Source of the DNA: Stratiolaelaps scimitus
Taxonomy: Eukaryota > Arthropoda > Arachnida > Mesostigmata > Laelapidae
Reading direction: 5' to 3'
Assembly: GCA_019614645.1 (NCBI GenBank)
Contig: JABWDB010000036.1
Coordinates: 1,426,001 to 1,490,000 of the forward strand
Length of the DNA stretch: 64,000 nucleotides
A program made the translations under genes and the position numbers. This document shows, one piece after another, positions 1 to 10,600 of the stretch. Positions within the stretch are counted from its first letter, which is position 1. Every line of letters starts with the position of its first letter. The notes beneath the pieces are model-generated. The model searched no databases and had not been told where the DNA came from. It was given only the letters and a program-made list of their open reading frames with translations.

Positions 1-1703
1 TGACTGCTGGGTTTTCATGGTCTGTTTGTCTCACCTGTCGGCGAATTGTTGCCATAAACTCCGCGGAGCCGTGTCCTCTGCGTGGCAGATCGAAGGGAAC
101 CGCGGCTGGCTTGATGACACAGTCACGGTGATTACGGGTCGGCTACTTGATTACGACAATGAGCCCGCATACAGCTCGCAGCTCGAGTAAGGACTTCATC
201 GATACGCCACGAGAGTTCGCAACGCTGATCAGTTGCATCGTTACAGCGTCCGACGCTGACAGCCTCGTTCACCTGTTCTCACGTCACAGCTCCGCGTCAG
301 TCCGACTCTACCCAATCGCCGACGGGTTCGATCAGAACGCTTCTCCCCTGTGATTGACTCAATGATGGCGCCATTCATTGTCATTAGTGGAAAAGTATCC
401 GAGTTGCAGCTATCGAAGCGAGCGCCCTTCTTGACGACCAGAGTCACCAGCTCGCCATTGGGTTGATATAGCAAATCCACAAAGGATCGATTGTATACGA
501 TTTGAATCAATGAAATATACCGCGTGACCGTAGCTGTACGCGCAACGTACATATATTCTGGTGTACACTTGTAACAACAGGTTCAGCAAGCGGTTTGATA
601 TCGATTTTGGCGATAATATACCCCTTGAAATGTCACAGTGCTTCGTAGTGTGAAGAGTGTTTGTGGAACGGCGCATCCTGATCATCATCAATAGCCAGCT
701 ATACCCTGTCTGAAAACGGAAAGCAAGCAGCGTTCTGTAGTCTTTTGTCAGACCCTTATCTCAATTTCAGTGAAACTTTGTCGTCGGGGGGTGTTATTCC
801 GACAGCGAGTGTCCGCCGAAATCTCCCGGTTCCAGCGAGCAAGCTATCTAGCTAGATAGCCGTCTGTTGCCATCTCTCCTCCAGTTGTACACTGCCCTTT
901 CTCGGTGTTCTGGGGGGTAGCCAGTTGACCCTCGCCACACCGAAGGAAAGGACCCCACAGCCCGCCTACTATACCACACCATCCCCTCCCCGTCCCGGGA
1001 GTAGCGCTTCATGTGGACAAACGTCGGTGATGAAGGCAGAGTGCACTTGAGATGGGGAAGCACTCTGGAAAGTTTCGCGTGTGGGTTATCGGCTTGAAAG
1101 CAACTCCCCTGGGCCTGCAAGCCATGTGAGCCGCGCGCCGGCAGCCAAATCGCCGTTGCCTCCGCCGTGTTGAGTGTCGTCGACATCGGTCTCGCAGTGT
1201 GTCTCTGGCAGCCGGCGGCGTGTCAGAGAGAACTCGGCAGTCGGCCGGCCCTACCGACCAAAGGGAAGCGCCCTCTGACATCATCCAACCGGTGCGATCA
1301 TCACCATTCCGTCGTGCTCACAACGGACGAAGCCGGCAGGAGAGCAGGCAGAAGACGACAAAATTGTCACAGAAAAAATCAGGTGCACCACCAACTTTGA
1401 GAGCAACACAACAACTTCGCCTCGTCTGTCAGCAAGAACCCCACAAGGACATACACCGGTACAGACCCTCGAATGGCATACACACAGATGTAACAGAGAA
1501 GTAACGAAGAGAATGATTATGGCGTACGGCCGAAAGCGTAAAGTATTCGTATAGGCTTTTTCCATCGACGTGCCACACAGTGCTGCAGTGTTGATATCGA
1601 CTTGTTGATTGCGTAGTCAGGAAGCGCTGATCGACAGGTCCACCGAATAGGACTGGATACTCGATTGTGAAAAGTCCAAACGAAGCTGAGCGGGACAGCC
1701 CCG
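1..1703. other. Upstream non-coding region of the membrane-protein gene
   Basis: I see no convincing gene here; the short open frames on both strands overlap one another and show no family motif. The part from about 780 to 1500 is richer in G and C than the DNA further downstream and probably contains the promoter and 5' untranslated region of the gene at 1704. No clear TATA box could be assigned. A stop codon (TGA, 1668-1670) lies in frame upstream of the ATG at 1704, so the coding frame does not extend into this stretch without splicing. Confidence 0.5.
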
Positions 1704-3242
1704 ATGGAACCACAGCAGGAGATGAGTGTTTACTACGTGGGCAAGCGACAGGATTTGCTTGACGATGTCGAGCCATCAGTGGCCCAGCCTCCGATGGCTG
1801 CCGCTACCGCTGTTGCCCCTGTGACTTCAACAGCATCAAGCGCGGCGGGGCCCGCGGCGCCGCCGCCGCCGGCGCGGCCAACGGTGCGTTTGTATCCGGG
1901 TACCACGATGAGGCCGTACGAGGTATCTTCGCGTGTGTTTAGCACGGCACAGACTGCCATCGTTCTAACAGTGTTAGTGGCCTGTATTGCTGGCGCAATT
2001 CTCTTGCTGTACTCTATCGACGATCGCTGGAAGCCGGACTGGAAGAACGTGGCCTACTGCGATTTCGATAGCCTCATCCAGGACCGATGTCCAAGCGATT
2101 CGATCGACAGAGTTAGTGGCATTATACAACATGAAGCCGATAGCAGATTTCGCCATTTTAACGGCGACACGAATTACACCGCGCTACAACTGGCCAGTGG
2201 CTATTTTAAGCGGTGCCGCGATTTGTACCTCGAGAATAATGGGACGTTCGACGAGATTATGTCGAAAGCCTTCACCAAGAATCTAACCACCGTCGACGTG
2301 ATTACGTTACTTTCGGACCAATCGCCCCTATTTCCCGTGGACGTCTGGCAGGCCGTACCGTGTGAAAACAGTACCTGTACCCTATGGAAGTGCGAGCCCA
2401 CCGTTGCCCACGCGACGCTGTTGAGCGCGTCTAGTTTCGTTAAGCGCGTGGTTGCGCTTAACGGCACGCTGGTCGACGAGCACAGACAGGCGATCAACGA
2501 AGTGTACCAGACACTTCTCGATAGCCTGCTCGCCGCGTGCACACACTCGAACGACACCAGATATGAGCCATTCGAGGACGATCCTCGATACGCGATTGCC
2601 AGCGCGTCGTTCAATGCACTCGAGCCGTTTCGCTCCGAGCGGAGGGTTGAGCAACAATGGTTTGTGGCCGATATGCTCACCGGGCTGGTGAGACCGCGCT
2701 CCGTCGAGCTGGCCCGCGAGTATTTTCCCGTCGATGGAGGCGAACTCGAGTGTCTCGATTCAACGAAACACCTTTTTGGCAATATCACCTACCTGCCGTA
2801 CATTGATGAGCAGACGGAACGCTTTACCGAGGCGATGGAACAGGTATTGCCGGGAAAGCGGCTCATCAAGTTTTTTGGCAGTCAGAGCGGCAATATGTCT
2901 CGGCTGATTCTCGGCTTGAGCGATGTCCGCTTGGCGGAAATCGATCAACTCAACATATCCTCGCTGAGGCCTCTGGAGGCGAATGGCACATTTGCCGAAT
3001 TCGCATCGTACGAGCACCTTATCGATACGATCTATCATGGAAATCGACGGCTAAAAACAGCACTCGTCGAGAAGCAGTTCACGGAGGAGGGTAAGCTGGT
3101 CGTTCCGCTGATCCTGGCCAAGCTGCTGGACGTCGCAGACACGCCTGTTAAGGATAGCCTCGCTCAACTGCTCCTGCGAAACGCCGGCCAGGATTTGGCC
3201 GTAGCCGATGACGAGTACACGCTGCCCGAGGGCACATTATAG
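1704..3242 (+). CDS. Single-pass, N-glycosylated membrane protein of unknown function (possible catalytically dead M13/neprilysin-like ectodomain)
   Basis: The 512-residue frame is uninterrupted and starts at the first ATG after an in-frame TGA at 1668. Residues 1-80 are a cytoplasmic-type tail rich in Ala, Pro and Thr (a proline run near 53-57). Residues about 82-103 form one hydrophobic membrane segment with no cleavable signal in front, which suggests a type II protein with an extracellular C-terminus. The ectodomain carries ten N-glycosylation sequons (Asn 157, 179, 193, 222, 253, 283, 360, 397, 417, 427) and eight cysteines (119, 129, 171, 220, 225, 230, 279, 350), consistent with secretion and disulfides. 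The topology, and a Phe-x-x-Cys-Arg-Asp stretch at 168-173, recall the N-terminal lobe of M13 peptidases. The zinc motifs HExxH and ExxxD are absent and the protein is far shorter than the roughly 700-780 residues of that family. The family link is weak inference; that it is a real, intron-free membrane-protein gene is well supported by length and composition. Confidence 0.82.
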   Translation: MEPQQEMSVYYVGKRQDLLDDVEPSVAQPPMAAATAVAPVTSTASSAAGPAAPPPPARPTVRLYPGTTMRPYEVSSRVFSTAQTAIVLTVLVACIAGAILLLYSIDDRWKPDWKNVAYCDFDSLIQDRCPSDSIDRVSGIIQHEADSRFRHFNGDTNYTALQLASGYFKRCRDLYLENNGTFDEIMSKAFTKNLTTVDVITLLSDQSPLFPVDVWQAVPCENSTCTLWKCEPTVAHATLLSASSFVKRVVALNGTLVDEHRQAINEVYQTLLDSLLAACTHSNDTRYEPFEDDPRYAIASASFNALEPFRSERRVEQQWFVADMLTGLVRPRSVELAREYFPVDGGELECLDSTKHLFGNITYLPYIDEQTERFTEAMEQVLPGKRLIKFFGSQSGNMSRLILGLSDVRLAEIDQLNISSLRPLEANGTFAEFASYEHLIDTIYHGNRRLKTALVEKQFTEEGKLVVPLILAKLLDVADTPVKDSLAQLLLRNAGQDLAVADDEYTLPEGTL

Positions 3243-4190
3243 AACGAAGCAGCCATCGGGAAGTCACGATGAAGTCCGGTCTCGCCCACATGGACTGACT
3301 ATCCGCAGGAAGCAAACATGATGAAAGGCTACACGAACGTCCAAATAAGGATCCCCTTCCCCGATATAAATGCAAGGGATGCTTTTACGCTTGTATGTAT
3401 ACGTACGTGTCGTGAATGGGTGAAATGACTGGTTGATCGAGTGAGCTAGCTAAGTCAGTAGGCGTATGAACATGTCTGCGGCGACAAAAGTAAGAAGGAT
3501 GCCGAACGTCGGCACAAGACTGGCACGGCAATGTGCACTGAGTATATGTTCGAGGTCGTCGAGGCGGCTGGCAAGCGACGAGTACTGTAATATCAACCTA
3601 CAATAACCACCACCGCCGTCAACAGCAGCGTGAAGCAGCCTGCTCACGATGCTCATCAGAGCGTCCGGCGGGCCAAGTACGAATCAGCCAAGCGAGAGAC
3701 ATAACGGTAATTCCAGTCAGTTCGAAAGGCGGGTGCAGGATAGGTTGCGGGGATTGCGCGGACTCGCAGAGTTCCCACTTGAACAATGATGACATGGTAT
3801 GCTGTGGGATGAGAAAGAATCGTGTCTGTCGGTCGCGTCGAATAGGACCAACGGGAAACAGCCACAAACAACGTTTTTTTTGCTACAGACTCAGCCGCTG
3901 TTGCTTGACGACCGACGAACGACAGCCACCGCCGCCGCCGCCATGGAAAGAAGTGTTTTTGACAAATGCCAGCGAGCGGCGTTACCGCCCGATAGAGGAG
4001 CAGGCGGAACCGAATGCGGATACGTCAAAATGGCAAACACAGGACGAGTGACGAAAGGGCACGTCAAAACGTGGCGACGCAACATCCGCGAACGCTGTCA
4101 TGTTGTATTATATATGTTATGGTGATGATAATTATTATTTGAAATTAATATTATTATTCTCTACCTTGTAAATAAATTGAATTCACTTGA
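3243..4190 (+). other. Probable 3' untranslated region
   Basis: No open frame with family signals lies between the stop codon of the membrane-protein gene and an AT-rich stretch around 4125-4190. A canonical AATAAA at 4171-4176 is the first clear polyadenylation signal downstream of the stop. The 3' UTR would then be about 940 bases. The assignment is inference from signal position only. Confidence 0.4.
4171..4176 (+). promoter_or_regulatory. Candidate polyadenylation signal AATAAA
   Basis: An exact AATAAA sits in AT-rich sequence on the coding strand of the gene at 1704-3242, followed about 20 bases later by a GTG-containing stretch that could be a downstream element. It is the best candidate for 3' end formation of that gene. 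The hexamer is common in AT-rich DNA, so confidence is moderate. Confidence 0.4.
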
Positions 4191-6362
4191 AATTGTGTTA
4201 CGTGAGGACTGTCGTTATTTGCGGGAACAGCAGGACATATACGCAGAGCGAGGAAGAAGAGTAGATTGAGAGGGAAAGAGATATCCATGGACAGACATGA
4301 AGAGTGATGAGCCTGCCGTGATGGAACTCGGAGCTGGGGTGAGTGCCCGTTGAGTTCGGGAGCGCACTTCAAGCGCGACGCAAGGCGGTGGTCGCCAGTA
4401 GATGGAGGACGCATTTCGGACTGTGGATGACATTGAGATGGATACAACTCGACAAACTTGTACTTACGGTACTCGCGGTTCGACGTGTTGTTCTCCCTTC
4501 GTCCGGGAGATCGTTACGACTGAACGAATGTCAGTGAAGAGCGCGAGCCGGGGGTGGTGGTGTCACGGGGGTAGCTGGGGGGGGGGGGGGTGCGGCCGGG
4601 AAGAAGGAATCGGACTTGATGCGTCCACGTTGGCCCTTAGAAAACGAGTCTGTCGTCTCCCTGAAGAGAAGTTATTCCAAGACGTTCAAAGAAAACCCAC
4701 AGATGAGCACATTACTTTAGAGGAACGACAGGGACTGCAGGACAGGACCCCCAGGGCACCGGGGGTGAGACGAGGCACTTAAGTTAATAGCCAGCCACAT
4801 CGGACGCGTACGAGTACACAGAGCAGGATAGGGGCAGAGGAGAACAGTCAGCCCTCTGAGCGAGGCGGGCTCCTTTTGGTAATGAGAATAGGAAGATGGA
4901 GAAATAAGTAAAATGAAAATACATGGATACTACTAGTGCTGCTAGAACTTGTTGAATAACGGGAAACAGAGACAAGGGGCTGGGGTATGAAGCTTAATGA
5001 GTATAAAATTGAGAGTCATTAACTATCCGGAGTCTCCCCGCCACGTGTCGTGCCTAATGTCGAACTGTAATTATGAAAGGCGATGCATTCATGCTCTACC
5101 TTTATTTGATTTCGTCCTGCGCAGTCGTCCTTCCCGATAAATAGTAAAAATCGGGGAACTTGTATTTATACCCATCGTACGATCTTCTATTTAACACAAA
5201 ACTCAAAACAGTTTGCTGGGTCCATGCTATATAGCGTAACTTTACGTTATTAGCATACATATACATAAGCCGATCGCAGTGGTGTGGTTCATCAGTGTGC
5301 GCCTTGCGATCAGAGGAGACGCGTAGGTGCTCACAGCGGGATTCGATTTTCCAATGTTGCACATTTGCATTTGAAGGGGTTGTCTGTCTTACGAAGCAAT
5401 ACAATACACGGTAAGCAGATTCCGTGGATGTTTAATGTTTAAGGTTGAGAGTCAGCCCCCAAAGATAGCATACGTATGAAGGATATATAGTATTATATAG
5501 ATTTAAGAATCATGTATTAGGTATATACCCCCTGCACATTTGGCTGTACTATGACGTCTTTTACACTCATTGTTACGTTTATCGGGCATCTAATATCACC
5601 CATAATATTTTGTAGGCGATTCTCACTCTGAGCCACTGCATTACGCCGGGGACACTTAGAATCTGGTGACGGAGATTGTGAAGCAGTGTTGCCTACTGGA
5701 TGGCATCTCAGTTCTTATGTTGATTCGTGGGCATGACATTTTCAGCCCTGTTGGCCGGGTTCCCTCATTGCACCTAGAGCCATCTGTCTTCCTTACAGGA
5801 GGCCATAAAGGCTGCCCATGGCGTCTTCGACTTGTCTCAAAAAAATCTTCCATGGAGTCGTTTGGTTGTAGATGTACATTGGACTTCACTGATGGGTGGT
5901 ACACTGTTGCGTCGCTTGAAAACGAAACTATCGGGACAGTGTCAGAACACGTAGGCGCCTTCAAGCTTCGAGATTCTCTTTCTGTATGATGATGCTCGCT
6001 GTTGTTTCTTGGTCTGAAACGTAAATAGTTACTTAGCGGATGACTGCAATCCAAATTAAGCGCTGTATCCTTTGTATTTGGTATTGCCTGGCAGTCTCAG
6101 ACTCTTGCTGACTAAACCCAGAACCAATTTTGACTTGGGGCACTGACCGGGACTGTCAAAAGTATTACTTCAGTCAGTGCCTTGCAGGGGCCGGCAGTTG
6201 ATTCCAACCATGTCCTATCCCTCAGTTCCTCCTCTGGGGCGAACCCTCGTACCCTGCCGCAGCGGGTGGGTTCCGGGCATTTTGCCTTCGGACCAGCTCT
6301 GCTATCCGCGCCCGTTCTAGCCTATCCTTCAAAAAAGCAAAACTTTAACGGAGACAGCACTA

Positions 6363-6399
6363 TATTATTATTATTATTATTATTATTATATTATTATTA
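6363..6399. repeat. (TTA)n microsatellite
   Basis: About eleven TTA units, slightly interrupted, followed 50 bases later by a broken (TA)n run. Confidence 0.9.
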
Positions 6400-7409
6400 C
6401 CCCTTTCTATATTCTACCAATATTACGAGACGACCCGCCAACATTTGGTATATATATATACATACATAATATACATGTATATATATATATGAATGATGAA
6501 ATCACAGTACCGTTTGCCTCTCTCCCTTCATGTAACGGCGTTGTTAGCTAGAACATCGTGCTGGCCGTCCGACATGCTGTTTCTCCTGGGTGAGGAACCT
6601 ATTGAAAGAAAACACATCCATTTAAGTTAATGTAGAAAGAATGAGTCACGAAGCAACCATTAGTCATTTGTCGAGATTCAAACCAGCCCAGCGCGCATTC
6701 ATCCATCAGCATTCCCCCCCCCATCTAGACAGCTTCAATATGAAAGGCAAATTAATGTAAGTAGCAATGCCGGATCGGGAGAAAAAATTACCATTACCCA
6801 CGGGAAACTCACTTGACCCTAAGTAAAATCTATGCTAGAAGAACGGGCCCAAGTAATTCTAGAATAAATAAAAAATATTTATTATAATGAGGCAGCAGCA
6901 GCAGCAGCGGGCGTATTTCCTAACATGATTCACCCTCAAGTTCTTGACACCCGTTAGCTTATCGCTGTCCATCGTATATCTACTATAAAATTGGTTTCGA
7001 CCACGTCACCACGACATTGGTTGGTGAGAATCCGCCAACGGTATGGCGTCAAAACAACAGGTCGGGATCGGATGCTACTCGCTCGTGGCACTCGTATGCA
7101 CCCCAATGGAAGGGGTGTACATATATGCTGGTTGGCCATCATGAGGTATCATACTTGATGGGGGCTGTGGGGCTCTTTGCGGTCAAGAACGAAATACATG
7201 GGACACCATGCAGCAGCGGTGGCAGCTTCCGAACATTTGCACCGCTCTCATGCGGCTATCCCTAATGGACACCCGGCGTAGACGTACAACGCGTGAACGC
7301 AATAATGTTGGCCATCTTGCCAATTTTTTTTGTCACTCGCTCGATATCAAAGATAAACTCGACAGATCCGTAAATCCATTTTGCGCATAAACACTTAATA
7401 ACTCAGGCA

Positions 7410-7431
7410 ATATATATATATATATATATAT
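7410..7431. repeat. (AT)n microsatellite
   Basis: An uninterrupted AT dinucleotide run of about eleven units. Confidence 0.9.
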
Positions 7432-9199
7432 GGGTTCAGATATAAGGTGAACTGTCCTACGTCCTAAACGTGGTCGCGCGTTGGATAGTGATAATGTATA
7501 ATACAAGCTAGTTATATTTATATCAAGTCCACTGAGTACTGAGTACCGTACGGAGTTTGTCATGTCAACCAAAAATGAATATATTCTGTATGTTTTCCTC
7601 ATCTGCATCCAATCCCTAGCTAATGTATGCCCGGCAGTTATTGCGGTTTGCCACACACATACACACCGGCTTTATCGCCTGATAGCGTGCTGACACAGCA
7701 TCGTAGCATTCTAGCTCAGGAAGCCTCAAGTAAATAACCAATACTAAATATGAGCTACGATAGACGCGATATTTCACTGGCTGCAAACGTCTACTATGCG
7801 CGAGTTTCTATCGAAAAGGTCGTTTTATTAAAAAATATCATCTGTGCGCCGAAATGTAGTTTGCGGCAGTGTAGCGTTGCTGTCGGTTCTCCATTGCTTA
7901 TGGTTAATTCAGCAGGCTGGCGCAGAGATTATAATCGTATTTGTTTTTATTCAATTGTAAAAGTGGGCGACAATTGTACCCGCAGAACGCGAAATACATT
8001 CAAGAACGACACCCCACTCTATATATGTATTCCTAATAGAATATCAGAAAGTTGTTATCTCATATTTGTCTCGAGTTTGCGCCTCGTCCAAAATCACACT
8101 CTCCGAGTCTTCCACATCGTAGGGCACGACACACCCTCGACCATTGGCTGCAGTGCCTCACGCTAATGCATTCGGATAGTGCTGTCCACATGTTGCCCGC
8201 TGTTTCTGTTGGCGCGCGACGTAATTATTGAGCATGCGAATTGAATAACTTTTGAAATTCTTGCATTTATGAATTATTTGTATCAGCAATTAACTCCTAA
8301 ACAACCATGATGGTAAATCATTCTCACTCAGTGATACTTTTTTATTTTTTAATTTATAAAGGAACGTGCGGAAAACGCTCTTCGGATGAGTGTGCGACAC
8401 CGCCAGAATGTGCGAGACAATCCTTTGTATGTGGCCCGAACTATTTGGGGGCTTATCATGAACACACAGAATATCACTCAGTGACAGATCTGCAAATGTT
8501 GATGATTTCAATCAGAATATCCATTAAATAAATAAGACAACTTCACAAAACGGCTCTTTCCGCGAAACATCACCTTTGTGCGAAGGCTATAGCGTCACAA
8601 TGGACTCTGAATCCTCGGATAGACGAGAACTATACGAGAAGGGGAACCTCCACTTCTTCCAACCACTTAGAACCTCCTCGTTCAAAGTTCCTGGAACTTT
8701 CCCCGAAACCTTTCACCGATTTTTACCTCTGTAGACAATTGTCATTCAGACCTATTTGGTCCGTATGAGGGTAGATAAAATCTCAGATTTTTTTATTAAA
8801 AAACTCCCAGAGTAACCGGGTGTTGCGTACCGGGTACACAAGCTCCTGCACGTGGTTAACTCCAGCCAATCACGAGTCCGAGATTGCTGGTACGAGCTAG
8901 CTCCCCTCTGAGCTGCTGTCAGCAGTGGCTCTATTTTATTTCTATATTATATAATTTATTATTTCTATATTAGAATTACATTTGTTATATGACTGAAATT
9001 GTATGACCACAACAACTTCCCTTTTAAGATGGACAGTAGCGTTCACGTTCGCGCAAGTTTCGTGTTGATCTGCGGGGTGCAGCGCGGACGTCGGTCTGCC
9101 TCCCTGGTTACCCACCTCGCAGCTCAATGTGCGTGGCCCAGGTTGCAGATATTGCTAGAAGTACCGGCCTCTGAACGCCTGCGCTATCCTCGTAACCAA

Positions 9200-10060
9200 C
9201 GGGCTGCTCAGTAAGAGGCGTTTACTGCGCCTCGATCGTCGAGCGGCGAGGCTAAGGCGAACCGTGTCCGAAATTTCTGGGGCTCGGAGTTGATTGGCAT
9301 GACGAGTCCGTATACGTCTGTTGCCCCGGATCTTTATGCTTGCCAGCGACGACCTACAGTTTCCAGATGGGTTATGCCGAGCTAGTATCACTGCCCCGTG
9401 TCAACCGGGTCGTTCGCAGCAAAGATTCGGCGTCTTGCCCCATAGTACCAGTTGAACTGTTTTCAAATGGAGTACTTCTGTGTCCCCGCTGTCTGCTTAT
9501 CTTGTGTCAGCAGAGCCAGCGTTGTGCGGATCTTGTGACGTAAAAATGCCTCCGCGGGAGATTTACCTTCCGGCACCGCAGAGCATGGGACTGCTACGAT
9601 AGGTTATGCGAAATGTCAACAGCGGGTTCTCCTCCTCCCAGTTTAGCTTCACGAGTGACCTCTTGAGTGGATCCACGAACGTTTCCGTCTGACCATTACT
9701 CTGCGCGTGCAAAGCCGATGTGTTGTAACACGAGTTTCGCAAAGGGTTTTGAAGACCCTTAGGTGAAGTGGGATCCGTCGTTCGAGACGATCGTTTCTGG
9801 CTATCCGTAGCGTGCGAAGAGTGTATCAAGCTCCCGGGTAGTCGCGGCAGTCGTTACAGAGGTCATCGCCTCGATTTCGGGCCATTTGAAGCAGGCCTCG
9901 ATCACGACCAGGTAGGTTTTGCTATTTGCTGGGCCTGCGAAGCCTTCGCGGACTCTTGCCCAGACGGTCGAAGGTCTCGAGGAAGGTCGAGTTCCGTTTC
10001 CAGAGGACTCTTGCTTGTCTCCGCGCAAGTGACACGCTGTCTGTGACCACAACACTGTGA
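9200..10060 (-). pseudogene. Broken Ty3/Gypsy retrotransposon integrase
   Basis: On the minus strand, from 10055 down to about 9790, a frame reads into an integrase core: a Phe-Ala-Gly-Pro motif, then a stretch ending Phe-Lys-Trp-Pro-Glu that matches the usual SKWPE of Gypsy integrases. After an in-frame stop it continues with a Val-Ser-Asn-Asp-Gly-Ser box (the second catalytic Asp region). Another stop and a frameshift lead to a PQSNG-like segment (Ala-Gln-Ser-Asn-Gly-Gln-Thr-Glu, at about 9695), which contains the catalytic Glu. Further down, a KSPAE-like segment and an Arg-Thr-(x)-Leu-(x)-Leu stretch fit the integrase C-terminal tail. The full protein would have inserted cDNA copies into the genome. 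At least two stops and one frameshift make it non-functional. No LTRs, reverse transcriptase or protease of this element remain recognisable nearby. Confidence 0.8.
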
Positions 10061-10477
10061 TTATGACTGAATTTTTGAGAGATAGTTTCCAACCATTGGA
10101 AAAAGCTGTAATAGCCCTTTACATCATGTTACACCATTATACCTAATAGGATTTCGCAAGTTCATTCCGATCAGTCCAGATATTCGTTGTCTTCCACTTC
10201 GCCCTAGTGGAACGCTTTCACTATAAGCAGAAGTAACCGAACTTTTTGTCGAGTTCCTGTTCAGACGTCGTCGAAACTGAAGAAATGTATCAATGTATCA
10301 GGAAGAAGATAAATCAAACAAATGATGGCCAGGTGTATCCTTCCCAGTGTTCCTTTAGATATTGTACACAATGAAATATTGGGCACACACCAACAATCGA
10401 AACAATAAAATAATATTGCCTTGCTTGAGATTCACTCGTGTGATGATTTTTAAACGATCGACCTCAGCTGTTCAGTT
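10061..10477. other. Non-coding, nothing recognised
   Basis: AT-rich sequence without open frames of note. It may include further decayed Gypsy sequence next to the integrase relic, but no motif could be read. Confidence 0.4.
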
Positions 10478-10600
10478 GGTTAGATGAGGTAATGGTAACA
10501 GCTCGAATTTTGGTGGTGGTTTGGACAGCCAACTCTCTAGCTGTAAAAAGCTGGAAGCCGCAGGTTCATGTCCTGCAACGTAAGATATCCCTATCGAAAG
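10478..10600 (+). repeat. tRNA-derived repeat or tRNA-like pseudogene
   Basis: A segment beginning near 10485 resembles a D-arm/A-box (TTCAGTTGGTTAGA). Near 10560-10578 is a perfect T-arm: stem GCAGG pairing with CCTGC around a seven-base loop TTCATGT, which is also close to the B-box consensus. The spacing is about 80 bases, longer than in most tRNAs. No acceptor stem or anticodon arm can be folded with confidence, so a tRNA-derived SINE head or a degenerate tRNA is more likely than a working tRNA. It is a different sequence from the SINE family at 44 kb. Confidence 0.45.

Larger units (their letters stand above)
4191..9199. other. Non-coding stretch with simple repeats
   Basis: I recognise no gene. 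Notable simple sequence is a run of 14 G at 4577-4590, a (TTA)n tract at 6363-6399, a short (TA)n near 6448-6490, a (GCA)n tract at 6892-6908 and an (AT)n tract at 7410-7431. The open frames in this stretch, up to 138 codons, are of a length expected by chance and show no motifs. Confidence 0.5.
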
